The notes below the pieces were generated by a model, which was given only the letters and a program-made list of their open reading frames with translations, was not told the DNA's origin and searched no databases. Below, in pieces: positions 27,301-33,094 of a stretch of 64,000 nt of DNA. Source of the DNA: Chitinophagales bacterium (GTDB taxonomy: Bacteria; Bacteroidota; Bacteroidia; Chitinophagales; CAIODY01); contig CANFST010000013.1 of assembly GCA_947449695.1 (NCBI GenBank), forward strand, positions 1-64,000. The letters are read 5' to 3'. The position numbers and the translations under genes are program-made. The first letter of the stretch is position 1, and each line of letters opens with the position of its first letter.

Positions 27301-29389
27301 TGGTAGTGCTTTAACAGCTAATCCTGATGATGATGTATGGTATGAAGTGTTTATCCCTGCTGGTTTACCATCAATTACTGTTCAAGTTATTAGCAATGGT
27401 AATTTTGATGCAGCATTTGAAATCTTAAAAGGTACATGTGCAGGTATGACATCATTAGCTTGTAGAAACCAAAGCAGTATAGCAGTTGGTGCAGGTTCAT
27501 TAGAAACTTATGTGTTGAACACCAATGCAATTGCTCCTGCTACTTTATACATTCGTGTATATGATGCAAGAACAGGTTGGGGTGCTTCAACAGGTGGTAA
27601 TGGCTTATTCCAAATTTGTACTTATGGTTTGATTGTACCATCTAATGGTACACCATGTAATGCAATTAGCTTGTCTAACAATTCAGGTTCAATTGCTAAT
27701 CATCCAAATCAAGTTACTTCTTTTGATAAAGCTCCGAATTTTGGCTTAATCAACGATGACCCTAATGGAACAGGAACAGGTTTCTGTTATACACCTACTT
27801 CAACACCAGCTTCTGGTGTGGCAGGTACTTACAAACCATTGGCAGCTAACTTGGTTTATTACCAAGGTACAACATCGTTCGGTTCATCATACACTGGCGA
27901 ACCAATGCCTCCAGGAATAACTAATACAGGTAATACTCAAAAAATTGTATGGTTCCAATTTAAAGCACCAACAGTATATGATGCAGCAGTTGATTTGAAT
28001 GTGAATTTTGCTTCAACAGCGTCATATAATGCTGGAACACAATTGTCAAATTGGGTAATTGCATTGTACACAATTTCAGGTTATCCTTGTAGCGGACCTA
28101 CATTTACTCCAGTGTATTATAATGGTACAACTTCACCAATTTATACTACAAATGGTAAAGTAAATATTTCGGGTGCTGACTTTGCTTATAATAATTTAGC
28201 TGGTCAAACAGTTTATGCTGAATTGTTCTTAACAACAGGTTCTCCGTCATACAATGCTGCAGGTGGCTCTTATTTGTTGGCAATTCATGCTTCAACACCA
28301 AATATCAATTTGCAATCACCTACAACAGCTACATTGTCAGCTAACTACACGAATACTTTGTTAGGTGTATCACAATACAAATTGTTCTGGCGTCATCGTC
28401 CAAATCCAGCAACTAACTGGTGTCAAACCGTAGAACAAGGCGGTGGTGGATATTCTTACACTTATCCAACTACTTCTCCTTATGTTATTACTGGATTAAC
28501 ATCAGGCGATACTTATGATTCTTGGATGCAGTATATCGGTGTAGGCGGTGATTATTTCGCAAGTAAAACAGTTAGCTTGGGTACAACTATTGGTTGTTCT
28601 GCTCAGCAACCTGCTCCATATATCAAACATGTTGTAGGTCATTGCTCAAGGGATACATTCAGAGTTGGTGGTATTTTGGGTGCTGCAGGTGTTACTGTGC
28701 CTCATCCAACACTTTATCCATACCGGATTTATTGGTTACCTACAGGTTCTAATGGATACTATGTTTACTCTTCTAGTAATATTAACAATTTAATTACCAA
28801 TTTGGCTGTTAATGGTCACTCTTATGACTTCTTCTATGGCGTTATTTGTACAGGTGGCGCAACAGTTAAATCAGCTGTAAAACGTGATACTACTTGTTAT
28901 GGTGCTCAAACACCAATAACCTTGGGTAATGGTAACGATGAACATATTACCTATGAAGTGGATGGTGTGTACTATGTAGATGTTGATATTCGTGAAGTAA
29001 TTTCTGCTTACGAAGCTGCACATCCTACAACTGATGATGGTCAAACACATTTCTATCCATTACATCGTGTGGATATGCCAAATGCAATTAGTTCAACTAG
29101 TACTGAGGCTTCTGCAGAAGATGTATTGACAGGTGGATTCAGCTTGATTCCAAATCCAACATCAAACAGAGTAAAAGTAGAATACAATTTACCAGATGAA
29201 AACTTAGCTGTTGCAACTATCAAATTGATGGATATGACAGGTAGAGTAATCAGAGAAATCAAATTAGACAATCCAGTTAAAGAGGGTTGGGTAAGTTTAG
29301 ATTTGAATGATTTGAACTCAGGTGTTTATTTAGTAAATGTTCAAACTGAAGGTTATACCGAAACTAAAAAATTGGTGGTGAATAAATAA
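15395..29389 (+). CDS. Giant multidomain T9SS-exported surface protein
   Basis: 4664 residues, signal peptide to about residue 32 (GARAQ). Approximate order: Ig-like (33-130), four near-identical Ig-like repeats (134-444), a further Ig-like domain (445-525), beta-helix region 1 (530-1480) with NIYNNTI rungs, a linking domain (1490-1610), beta-helix region 2 (1628-2162), Ig-like (2165-2270), GEVED (2272-2432, WIDYNRSGTFDAGEW), lectin-like jelly roll (2650-2940) with a 70-residue insert (2740-2809), more Ig-like modules, PPC-like (3932-4075, NDDCSTAIPL), FN3-like (4305-4388) and a type A sorting domain (4577-4664, IKLMDMTGRVIREI, LNSGVYLVNV). It is rich in Thr, Ser, Asn and Gly with GGT/ACT/GCT-dominated codons. 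Probably a surface adhesin or matrix protein; no catalytic motif is seen. It is followed at once by a strong terminator. Confidence 0.85.
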   Translation: MTNNYKNTLRKVILPFLMLALFAITGITGARAQCTGASASTVSASPAGPFCISGGTTLSTSATNASDVTYQWQSSATGVSASFANTSAADTLATFTTGTITTTTYYRLIVTCAAATVSDTSNVVALIIYPIPSVFANNNGPLCAGSNATLTATAGFSTYSWSGPGTINNGTTATATAVLPTNGSSYTVTITDANGCTNSASTTVTVNANPTVTASNNGPVCAGSNASLSATTGFTTYSWSGPGTINNGSTASATAVAPANNSTYTVTVTDANGCTATDNTTIATNALPSVSASNSGPICLGTNATLNATTGLTSYSWSGPGTINNGTTASATAVTPTNNSSYTVTVTDTNGCSNTASTTVTATQPTVSASNSGPVCAGNNATLNATTGLTSYSWSGPGAINNDTTASATAVAPTTGSSYTVTVTDANGCTNTASTTVTANALPTASAAASCASIMTGQSSTLTATATAGSGTISTYQWKKGATNVGTNSATYVATSAGSYTVTVTNSNGCSVTSSAVVITAVTGTPLSGTYNIPSTACNGFPTIAAAVNALDSLGISASVVFNIGAGIAYTETLTGPINLGSTVLNASTSATKTITFQKASTATANPVINSYVGTSQPTAISSFGDGMFNINGTDYVTINGVDLKDISALGTPAASNNYLTTMEWGYGLFKLNSSGALDGCQYDVIKNCTITLSMGTSVIRNRRNPWSIGITMDNRQYNGTMTGTIYALQGLTPSSAADCNSYNTFSGNTLYNVGNGIFMRGYYVTSTPGSTALYDVNNVVGGNTAITGNKILSFGGSGFGSTTALGITHLYQVNCTIKNNTIDNKNGGLNGGTAAKGYVMGIFSYNTATSAWLDYNYTIANNTITIDDSVTTTLTSSTTTYPSNAGIYAYYLTGSRNISNNAIKFNITNIATAAVTTSAFSGVLCYYGVTPPSNIPSYTFTFQNNTVNNCIMGSGVFAGFYIYGQGLCGTVDISGNQITGLTRNLGTTTTATSTTTYLFYNYYNPNYGTSGTTTNTYNNVLSNINFGSYAYGTVYGYYCGGAYNHNFYNNTISNVSVGATGSASTIYCNYLYYGTNNNYYGNIVSNITSGGTIYGMYNYAYNGGTIGLGTDNIYNNSITGLSGATGGTTTSTIYGMLNYTYYGATANIYNNTINNLSAISTSAGTVYGMYDYNYYNTTDNIYSNTITNLTSNYSAGTIYGMYEYQISATKNIYKNNISGITNTATAAGSAINYGLYIYGYNANANGAAVFNIYNNIFRLSAPPHSNNIYGAVGLTLNNYSASSSYNYAANLSYNDFYMDGSSDQAAFGSAAVYQNSTSVPLTANATLKNNLFINACTNTNATPTNKCVGIRNASSTMGYGWLNNASTNNIWYAGPTSPYSGLLWDGTTMNASLSAMKGVLAPSEAGSYTENPPFLSTVVGNSNFMKIDPTIGTQIESGAVQVSGITNDYAGTTRYGNTGYAGTSTVAPDCGVYEGNYVALDLSAPNIVYTALSSACGTGDRTFTANLVDVTGVDNSTYLPTAYYKKRYNGTWQTATGSLTAGTVKNGTWSFTLSSVAMGGLSIGDSVLYFVVAQDVATPTANVGSNTGGVVATNTAVITTYPTYASAAKYPVVPAMNGNYYVGAGMVAAHPTNGFNTLTAAAAAYNSYCITGPVTFLLTDSTYKTTTETFPVVFNVNSTNVAGYSVTVRPDAGNNVRFIGTSTTTAFIELNGTSKFVIDGSNTVGGTTQNMTFWNTNNAANTGVWLASTGGAGTGCTYDTVRNCKFQGGAVQGSSTNIFGVTGSSNAGQTSGGSDNDNDAIINCSFKSMFNAINWLGAATATASDNLYVGYNTVGLGSAYPTGTQTTASAPAGVCTNYGMYFSYCNNMNIEKNDIGGVYSYSSPYYPSGVAIGSGITGGYISKNKIHGIAMPSTGGWGAYGIYIPSGTSPANLTISSNFIYDVLTENYTNYPTIYNAYGIFLYGNTTNLNILYNTINMFGTITTGTGTGFNTCIGAYSGNVNTAITIKGNILSNTTNSATTNSWLACDYGFYNFASNIPNTGATYFDYNDIYNASSTTTGQLGTGYYLYNYNSGSGPVAYTTLSAVQQLMGGDQNSFSVLPPFVSNSDLHLNTGTTPSQFESGGYLPAAVTKDIDNDNRPGPTGSVNGGGTKPDIGADEFDGVPLIPCTTVTAGTTTGTNPICKNSSFLLNLSGATSNQVYSGLTYRWKQSTNGGATWTNATAAGVSGTAPTMISAGISTPTIYHCVLTCTLSGAKDSSTNLSLALDTFLNCYCIPVSTYGSYIAQYGYYGDITNVQFGSINNPTQSFGPAAAPFYTAYPSTINSVVVGGQSYGLSVKVDNYGYSRADAWIDYNRSGTFDAGEWTSLGSNSTSSYPTYHTATVVVPAVVSDGWSKMRIRSDYYGYTPGATDACTSGNPYYYGETQDYYVYLVGLPANPGNPTEGATPVSCTAGTTLTPTGTPSNSRIKWYWESSASDTTHTYGNVVNGAKTIYSNGTYYVRAYDTIYKIWSTGAGSKVVSDFPAGPASPANTVITSSGNPGCYTGSTLSSALAPSAGITYFWQTLPTNTANTDTAATNVYSKSKFVSAPGNYYVKAQDSVGCWSTGAASITQVLLPALAASTFSTSQITGCGGSGTVTVATPSYAPLLPWYSNNFNGTFTNGPAAALFGTASISGGYCILNPAAASQTGGGIQVFNPSGLNANAFTIDYDFQTIYGNGNADGFSYSFGDDVVQIPNAGSTFTGSISGTTLTVTVAPATPITIGQFITGTGVGSNTYVTAMGTGTGGTGTYIVNNSQTVASTTLTSTGTNPENGSGTKLKLSFDAYANGTNVQGIYLMYNCTTQNQTPTSPGVIGFVANTSWFSTATTNSHVQIVITPTGYITVKLNGTAIFNNIQLPASYLAATKTNWSHVFCARTGSVYEQHAIDNFVVQYNSLNYYQYSSNGGATWQTNNVFGLPTGTYPISVTYAANPSCSATAVGSPAVINNFHVTPGTVTTNIPVFCVAGIPTFTVTGNQGGIQWQQSLNSNGPWTNVGSVNSATYTPLSNLTANTYVRVYSNCPTTGIQPNIDSSSNYMQSVLTPTVTSVTPAIHCGFGTGTLSATVNAGSTANWYATSTATTAQTGGSATLSYTPPASSTTTNYYVRAAGATPVTANLSLTSPFSYYSTYRYGLTFNANRAFTLTTVKVFAYAATAGTAGTVSVALVNSTGTILQSATVNVLGYPQTTANLIGSVVTLNFYVPVGTNYGLQCTGYTGISGLLYEYGPGGTGANFAYPFTDVTNSCSIIGGNLVAGAGVPTTTYLYYYASFYDWNISWQCESNPATKDSLKITAAPAVTITNGNPNACLGQSSTLVASSVLNPTGYTYSWTAAPLTGSGFTNPTAGATVTATPTVSATYPSTAPYVYTVVATDNTTGPYAGCAYQASTTINTKPLPPMGPTTASPATLCASTTGYPSSTTLASKITAPAAATLGTGSTFTATTTTYPSPYGLYYTGAKEQYLVLASELTAGGFTAGSKISSLAFNVYQVNSPNGTCGTNTGFYRNFTIAIAGTTVTALTGYNLTASSFTTCYTLANPSAGFQPTTGWNTYNFQNSYTWNGTDNIIIDVSFVNNANCPTTATCYTLCDQIYYHTTTFNSVASAHADGSCTVNTFSTTLTPTIYATRPDMQINGSFQTTTGVNWAWSPITATTASTTASPAPTPGVASTIKKYYVTATNSTTGCIGKDSVTVTVNQPPSIAVQPVSTSGTACAYTSTSTFTVTGVGAGTLGYQWQDSTATGWVNITNGTLANGTVYSGTTTSTLSVSGYPYSMNGHKYHVVVSALTGGCNPSVASNTVKLNFRQPASAVLSGSQSMILGNNATLSVALTGTAPWSITVLDSTTNVSTTYTGIASSPYTFQVSPSTINTYKLASLTDGNGCTTNSTSDISGRAIVDVYAINDDCSTAIPLNLTVGCNYTNGTSFNGHASGQASCTGSALTANPDDDVWYEVFIPAGLPSITVQVISNGNFDAAFEILKGTCAGMTSLACRNQSSIAVGAGSLETYVLNTNAIAPATLYIRVYDARTGWGASTGGNGLFQICTYGLIVPSNGTPCNAISLSNNSGSIANHPNQVTSFDKAPNFGLINDDPNGTGTGFCYTPTSTPASGVAGTYKPLAANLVYYQGTTSFGSSYTGEPMPPGITNTGNTQKIVWFQFKAPTVYDAAVDLNVNFASTASYNAGTQLSNWVIALYTISGYPCSGPTFTPVYYNGTTSPIYTTNGKVNISGADFAYNNLAGQTVYAELFLTTGSPSYNAAGGSYLLAIHASTPNINLQSPTTATLSANYTNTLLGVSQYKLFWRHRPNPATNWCQTVEQGGGGYSYTYPTTSPYVITGLTSGDTYDSWMQYIGVGGDYFASKTVSLGTTIGCSAQQPAPYIKHVVGHCSRDTFRVGGILGAAGVTVPHPTLYPYRIYWLPTGSNGYYVYSSSNINNLITNLAVNGHSYDFFYGVICTGGATVKSAVKRDTTCYGAQTPITLGNGNDEHITYEVDGVYYVDVDIREVISAYEAAHPTTDDGQTHFYPLHRVDMPNAISSTSTEASAEDVLTGGFSLIPNPTSNRVKVEYNLPDENLAVATIKLMDMTGRVIREIKLDNPVKEGWVSLDLNDLNSGVYLVNVQTEGYTETKKLVVNK
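15794..16726 (+). repeat. Four tandem Ig-like repeats coded by near-identical DNA
   Basis: Units start at 15794, 16028, 16262 and 16493, with lengths 234, 234, 231 and 234 bases (78, 78, 77, 78 residues). Each carries the cores TYSWSGPGTINN (or SYSWSGPG) and YTVTVTDANGC. Units 3 and 4 differ by only a few bases over the central 90 or so, implying recent duplication or gene conversion. Confidence 0.85.
18660..19060 (+). repeat. Beta-helix rung repeats (IYGMYNY / NIYNNTI)
   Basis: The phrase TIYGMYNY or a close variant recurs with starts near 18668, 18789, 18892 and 18981, each followed by NIYNNTI-type asparagine-ladder sequence. Spacings of about 120, 103 and 89 bases show rungs of unequal length, typical of right-handed beta-helix proteins. 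Confidence 0.6.
23612..23821 (+). other. 70-residue inserted module inside the lectin-like domain
   Basis: Codes residues 2740-2809, with GSISGTTLTVTV, GQFITGTGVGSNTYVTAMG and GTGTGGTGTYIVNNSQTVAS. It separates GFSYSFGDDVVQIPNAG from NPENGSGTKLKLSFDAYANG, two pieces that are normally close together in L-type lectin-like domains. Modules with the ISGTTLTVT / GTGTGGTGTYTV pattern are familiar from phage fibre and environmental proteins (from memory). No frameshift is caused. Confidence 0.6.
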
Positions 29390-29412
29390 TCACGAAATTA
29401 AATAGTAATGCT

Positions 29413-29455
29413 ATAAAACAGCCCTTGAAATTTTCAAGGGCTGTTTTATTTTTAA
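29413..29455 (+). terminator. Strong terminator after the giant gene
   Basis: An 18-base perfect stem (29413-29430 with 29432-29449, core AACAGCCCTTGAAA / TTTCAAGGGCTGTT) is followed by a T-rich tail. It lies 24 bases after the stop codon. Confidence 0.9.
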
Positions 29456-29473
29456 CAACTTATATTAATAGCC

Positions 29474-29950
29474 ATGAAAAAACCCAAAGGTCTTTTATTA
29501 CTGACATTTCTTGTCGGTTTATTTGCTTGCCATACACAATTTAAACCTATTGAATATCGCAAGTTGACTGATATTAAATTTGAAACCTTCACTTTTAGCA
29601 AAATTGTTTTGAAAACAAATTTGCAATTGTATAATCCAAATTCAGTTGGTGTTGATGTAATTGATTCAGATATGGATATTTATATCAATGATAAATTAAT
29701 TGGCAAATCGAAACAAATACAACCAACAAGAGTGAATAGAATTTCTGAATTTGCTCTGCCGATTGAAGTAGAAGTGGAACCTGCACAATTAGATTTGAGT
29801 TACCTAAAAGATTTATGGGAAAAATCGCAAAAGGGAAAAGTAAAAGTATCGGTAAAAGGTGTTTGTAAATTACGCAAAATGGCTGTGCCTATTAAATTGC
29901 CAATTGATTATACCGATAATGTTGATTTGAATTTGCCAAGCTTGTTTTAA
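29474..29950 (+). CDS. LEA14-like (WHy domain) lipoprotein
   Basis: 158 residues. The N-terminus (MKKPKGLLLLTFLVGLFACH) has a lipobox-like LFAC, so a lipid-anchored protein is likely. The body matches the LEA type 2/WHy fold: FSKIVLKTNLQLYNPNSVGVD with the diagnostic NPN, then DSDMDIYINDKLIGKS, and KGKVKVSVKGVCKLRKMAVP near the end. Family members are immunoglobulin-like stress or envelope proteins of unclear function. It starts about 20 bases beyond the giant gene's terminator and is convergent with the permease gene, with only 2 bases between their stops. Confidence 0.75.
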   Translation: MKKPKGLLLLTFLVGLFACHTQFKPIEYRKLTDIKFETFTFSKIVLKTNLQLYNPNSVGVDVIDSDMDIYINDKLIGKSKQIQPTRVNRISEFALPIEVEVEPAQLDLSYLKDLWEKSQKGKVKVSVKGVCKLRKMAVPIKLPIDYTDNVDLNLPSLF

Positions 29951-29952
29951 AA

Positions 29953-31035
29953 TTATTTCTGCGCAATTCGCAATAAATAAATGGCAATGCCTGTAAATAA
30001 AATATTGGGTAACCACACACCCAGATAAGGATTCAACCCAGCTTGGTTAGAGAATGTTGTGCTCATTTGCATCAATAGAATATAAGATGCGCTTAGCATT
30101 AATCCAATGGCAATATGAACACCAACGCCACCACGGGTTTTTCGGCTTGCCACCGCAAAAGCAATCAAAGTCATGATGATTAAAGAGTAAGCGGCTGCAG
30201 TTCGGCGCAAGCGTTCTACATAATATTGTTCTAAATTATCATCGCCTCGTAATTCTTGCTTTTCTATAAAAGCACTTAAAGCCGGTGTTGTTAAAATTTC
30301 TTTAGTTTCGGCTTGTCGTTTTTCAAAATCTGTGGGTGTAACCACAAAAGATTGGTTAAGCTTATTATCCTTTATAAAAGTTTCATTCAACCCATTAAAA
30401 GTTCGGGTAGTTACATTGTATAAGTTCCAGTTTTTCTTTTGATAATTCCACTCAATTTTATCGGCTACCAATTTCAAAATCATTTTATTATTGTTGTCGT
30501 ATTTTTCATAACTGAATTTATAGCCTTCGTTATCAATGGTGTTAAAATTTTCTAAGTATAAAAATTCGTTTTTTGAAATGCGGATATGTGTGCCCTGTGC
30601 CGCTTCTTTTCTACCACCGCGGAAATAAGTATTTTCAAAAGCCAACTTTTTTCCATTGCTCCACGGCACTAAATAGTGATTACCAAAATACAGCAACGCG
30701 GCTAACAACAATGATGTGAAAACATAAGGACGAAGCACTCGGTAAAAACTAATGCTATTACCCAGCATGGCGATAATCTCTGATTCGCCAGCCATTTTTG
30801 AAGTAAAAAACATGGCTGACAAAAACACAAATAGCGGAAACAATTGTGCACCTATCCACGGAAGAAAAGGCAAATAATAATTGGTAATGATTAACGATAA
30901 CGGTGCCGAACTTTCCATAAAATCATCAATGCGTTCAACCAAATCAATCACTATCGCTATTACTAAAAACAGAATAAGCGAAAAGAAAAAAGTGGTTAAG
31001 AATTTCTTGACGATATAGGAGTCGAGTTTTTTCAA
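29953..31035 (-). CDS. LptF/LptG-family lipopolysaccharide export permease
   Basis: 360 residues, the typical YjgP/YjgQ length. The N-terminus MKKLDSYIVKKFLTTFFFSL and SAMFFTSKMAGESEIIAMLGNSISFYRVLRPY are hallmark blocks; hydrophobic segments near 13-35, 53-75, 95-115 and three near 280-355 give the six-helix plan with a periplasmic domain between. It would form the membrane part of the Lpt ABC exporter that lifts lipid A-containing LPS from the inner membrane. F or G cannot be chosen by eye. The start is TTG (31033-31035), fixed by the conserved N-terminus. lptC lies 13.8 kb away in this window. Confidence 0.88.
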   Translation of the reverse strand: MKKLDSYIVKKFLTTFFFSLILFLVIAIVIDLVERIDDFMESSAPLSLIITNYYLPFLPWIGAQLFPLFVFLSAMFFTSKMAGESEIIAMLGNSISFYRVLRPYVFTSLLLAALLYFGNHYLVPWSNGKKLAFENTYFRGGRKEAAQGTHIRISKNEFLYLENFNTIDNEGYKFSYEKYDNNNKMILKLVADKIEWNYQKKNWNLYNVTTRTFNGLNETFIKDNKLNQSFVVTPTDFEKRQAETKEILTTPALSAFIEKQELRGDDNLEQYYVERLRRTAAAYSLIIMTLIAFAVASRKTRGGVGVHIAIGLMLSASYILLMQMSTTFSNQAGLNPYLGVWLPNILFTGIAIYLLRIAQK

Positions 31036-31053
31036 ACAAAATATTTAATAGCA

Positions 31054-31061
31054 CAAATGTA
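31054..31061 (-). promoter_or_regulatory. -7 element for the Lpt permease gene
   Basis: Minus-strand TACATTTG matches TAnnTTTG, 18 bases before the TTG start. A weak TTG lies about 17 bases upstream. It is divergent from gltX. Confidence 0.5.
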
Positions 31062-31126
31062 ACATCAATCTGCATTTTCAATTTGATTTTAGATTTTGAA
31101 AATTAAAATTTGGAATTTCGTTGCGT

Positions 31127-31134
31127 TATCTTTG
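31127..31134 (+). promoter_or_regulatory. -7 element giving a nearly leaderless gltX transcript
   Basis: TATCTTTG lies with only seven bases between its end and the ATG at 31142. In Bacteroidota transcription starts roughly five to eight bases after this element, so the mRNA would begin at or next to the start codon. It also shows that the in-frame TTG at 31121 cannot be the start if this promoter is used. Confidence 0.6.
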
Positions 31135-31141
31135 CAACATC

Positions 31142-32668
31142 ATGAGTAAAAGAGTAAGAGTTCGTTTTGCGCCAAGTCCTACTGGAGGCTTGCATATCGG
31201 CGGTGTTCGTACTGCATTGTTCAACTATCTGTTTGCAAAAAAACATAGTGGTGATTTTTTATTAAGAATTGAAGACACAGACCAAACCCGTTTTGTAGAA
31301 GGCGCTGAAGAATATATCATCGAGACACTGAAATGGTGCGGCATTGAGCCGAATGAAGGCGTAGGTTATGGCGGTGAATATGGACCGTATCGTCAGAGCG
31401 AACGTAAACCCATGTATCGCCAGTATGCTGAAAGATTGGTAGAAGCAGGTCATGCCTATTATGCATTCGATACACCACAAGAGTTGGAAGAAATGAGAGA
31501 GCGAATGAAAGCCGCTGGTAATCCTGCGCCGCAATACAACTGGGCAACACGTGAATACATGAAAAATTCATTGACGTTGCCAAGTGATGTAGTAAAGCAG
31601 AAACTAGAAGCTGGAGAACCGCATGTAATTCGGATCAAAATGCCTCGAAATGAAGAAGTGAAATTTGAAGATTTGATTCGTGGCTGGGTAAGTTTTCAAA
31701 CCAATCAGGTAGATGATAAAGTGTTGTTGAAAGCTGATGGAATGCCAACTTATCATTTGGCAGTTGTTGTTGATGATTTCACCATGAAAATCAGCCATGC
31801 CTTTCGTGGAGAAGAATGGTTGCCAAGTGCGCCAGTACATGTATTGTTGTATAAATATTTAGGATGGGAAGACCAAATGCCTTTGTGGGCACATCTTCCG
31901 TTGATTTTAAAACCTGATGGCAATGGCAAATTAAGTAAGAGAGATGGTGACCGATTAGGTTTCCCTGTGTTTAGTTTAGATTGGACAACCAAAGATGGTG
32001 AACGCCAAAGTGGTTTCCGTGAACGTGGTTTTTTACCTGAAGCATTAATCAATTTCCTTGTTTTATTAGGTTGGAATCCGGGCATTGCTCAGGAAATTTT
32101 CACTTTGGATGAAATGGTTGAACGCTTTGATATTGCTCGTGTTCATCAGGCAGGGGCAAAATTTGATTTTGAAAAATGCAAATGGTTCAATCATCAATAT
32201 GTTCAAAAAATCAGCAACAGTCAATTGGCTGATGTAACCGAAAAAATACTGGCTGAAAAGAACATTAAAGCTGAAAGAGCTTTTGTAGAGCATATTTGCG
32301 GCTTGGTGAAAGAGCGTTGCACCTTCATGAATGATGTTTGGGATAATGCGTTTTTCTTTTTCCAACGTCCTGAAAAATATGATGTAGATGCCGTGAAACC
32401 TAAATGGACGGAAGAGAAAAGACAATTTTTTGATTTGTTGATTTCAAGATTTGAAGATTTGAATACATGGGAAAATTCAGAAATTGAAAAAGTATTCAAG
32501 GATTTAGCCGCCGAAAAAAATATAAAAGTGGGTGAGTTGCAAATGCCTTTCCGTATCATGCTTTGCGGTGGAAAATTTGGTCCACCAGTTTTTGAAATTG
32601 CACATACCATTGGCAAAAATGAAACTGTGGAAAGAATTAAATTAGCATTGACCAACTTCAATTTTTAA
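31142..32668 (+). CDS. gltX: Glutamate-tRNA ligase
   Basis: 508 residues from ATG 31142. It charges tRNA(Glu) with glutamate using ATP. The class I signatures are intact: [13 protein letters not shown] (HIGH motif at about 18-21) and KLSKRDGD (KMSKS motif at 263-267); [13 protein letters not shown] and [19 protein letters not shown] are also typical. The C-terminal half is the alpha-helical anticodon-binding part of a bacterial GluRS. A longer version from TTG 31121 would swallow the -7 promoter element. The B12-binding subunit gene follows after 10 bases and is likely co-transcribed. Confidence 0.96.
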   Translation: MSKRVRVRFAPSPTGGLHIGGVRTALFNYLFAKKHSGDFLLRIEDTDQTRFVEGAEEYIIETLKWCGIEPNEGVGYGGEYGPYRQSERKPMYRQYAERLVEAGHAYYAFDTPQELEEMRERMKAAGNPAPQYNWATREYMKNSLTLPSDVVKQKLEAGEPHVIRIKMPRNEEVKFEDLIRGWVSFQTNQVDDKVLLKADGMPTYHLAVVVDDFTMKISHAFRGEEWLPSAPVHVLLYKYLGWEDQMPLWAHLPLILKPDGNGKLSKRDGDRLGFPVFSLDWTTKDGERQSGFRERGFLPEALINFLVLLGWNPGIAQEIFTLDEMVERFDIARVHQAGAKFDFEKCKWFNHQYVQKISNSQLADVTEKILAEKNIKAERAFVEHICGLVKERCTFMNDVWDNAFFFFQRPEKYDVDAVKPKWTEEKRQFFDLLISRFEDLNTWENSEIEKVFKDLAAEKNIKVGELQMPFRIMLCGGKFGPPVFEIAHTIGKNETVERIKLALTNFNF

Positions 32669-32678
32669 ATTTAAAATT

Positions 32679-33086
32679 ATGAATCGCCCTATAAGAGTTT
32701 TAGTAGCCAAAGTGGGATTAGACGGACACGACCGTGGTGCAAAAGTGATTGCCTCGGCTCTTCGTGATGCAGGTATGGAAGTGATTTATACTGGCTTACG
32801 TCAAACACCCGAAATGGTTGTAAACGCTGCCTTGCAAGAAGATGTGGATGCTATTGGTGTAAGCATTTTAAGTGGTGCACACAATACCGTTTTTCCAAAA
32901 TTAATAGCGTTGATGAAAGAACGTGAAATGCAAGATGTGTTGCTAACTGGTGGTGGAATTATTCCTGATGAAGATGCAAAAAAATTAAACGAAATGGGTG
33001 TTGGAAAATTATTTCCACCCGGCACCAATACCAGCGACATTGCAGATTACATCAAAATTTGGGTGAAGGGAAAAAGGAATTTTTAG
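32679..33086 (+). CDS. Stand-alone cobalamin-binding subunit (methylmalonyl-CoA mutase C-terminal type)
   Basis: 135 residues forming just the B12-binding domain: [20 protein letters not shown] with the DxHxxG motif (Asp15, His17, Gly20), [10 protein letters not shown], and LLTGGGIIP. His17 would be the lower ligand of cobalamin. The closest known partners are acyl-CoA mutases with separate subunits (methylmalonyl-CoA or related carbon-skeleton mutases), where this small subunit pairs with a TIM-barrel subunit. No such large subunit is in the window, so the partner must be encoded elsewhere. It is placed between gltX and an Ig-like lipoprotein gene. Confidence 0.88.
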   Translation: MNRPIRVLVAKVGLDGHDRGAKVIASALRDAGMEVIYTGLRQTPEMVVNAALQEDVDAIGVSILSGAHNTVFPKLIALMKEREMQDVLLTGGGIIPDEDAKKLNEMGVGKLFPPGTNTSDIADYIKIWVKGKRNF

Positions 33087-33094
33087 TTTTTATT

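Noticed and set aside
31121-31141. Upstream TTG start for gltX
   Set aside because: It lies in the promoter region (-7 element at 31127-31134) and adds residues absent from GluRS proteins.
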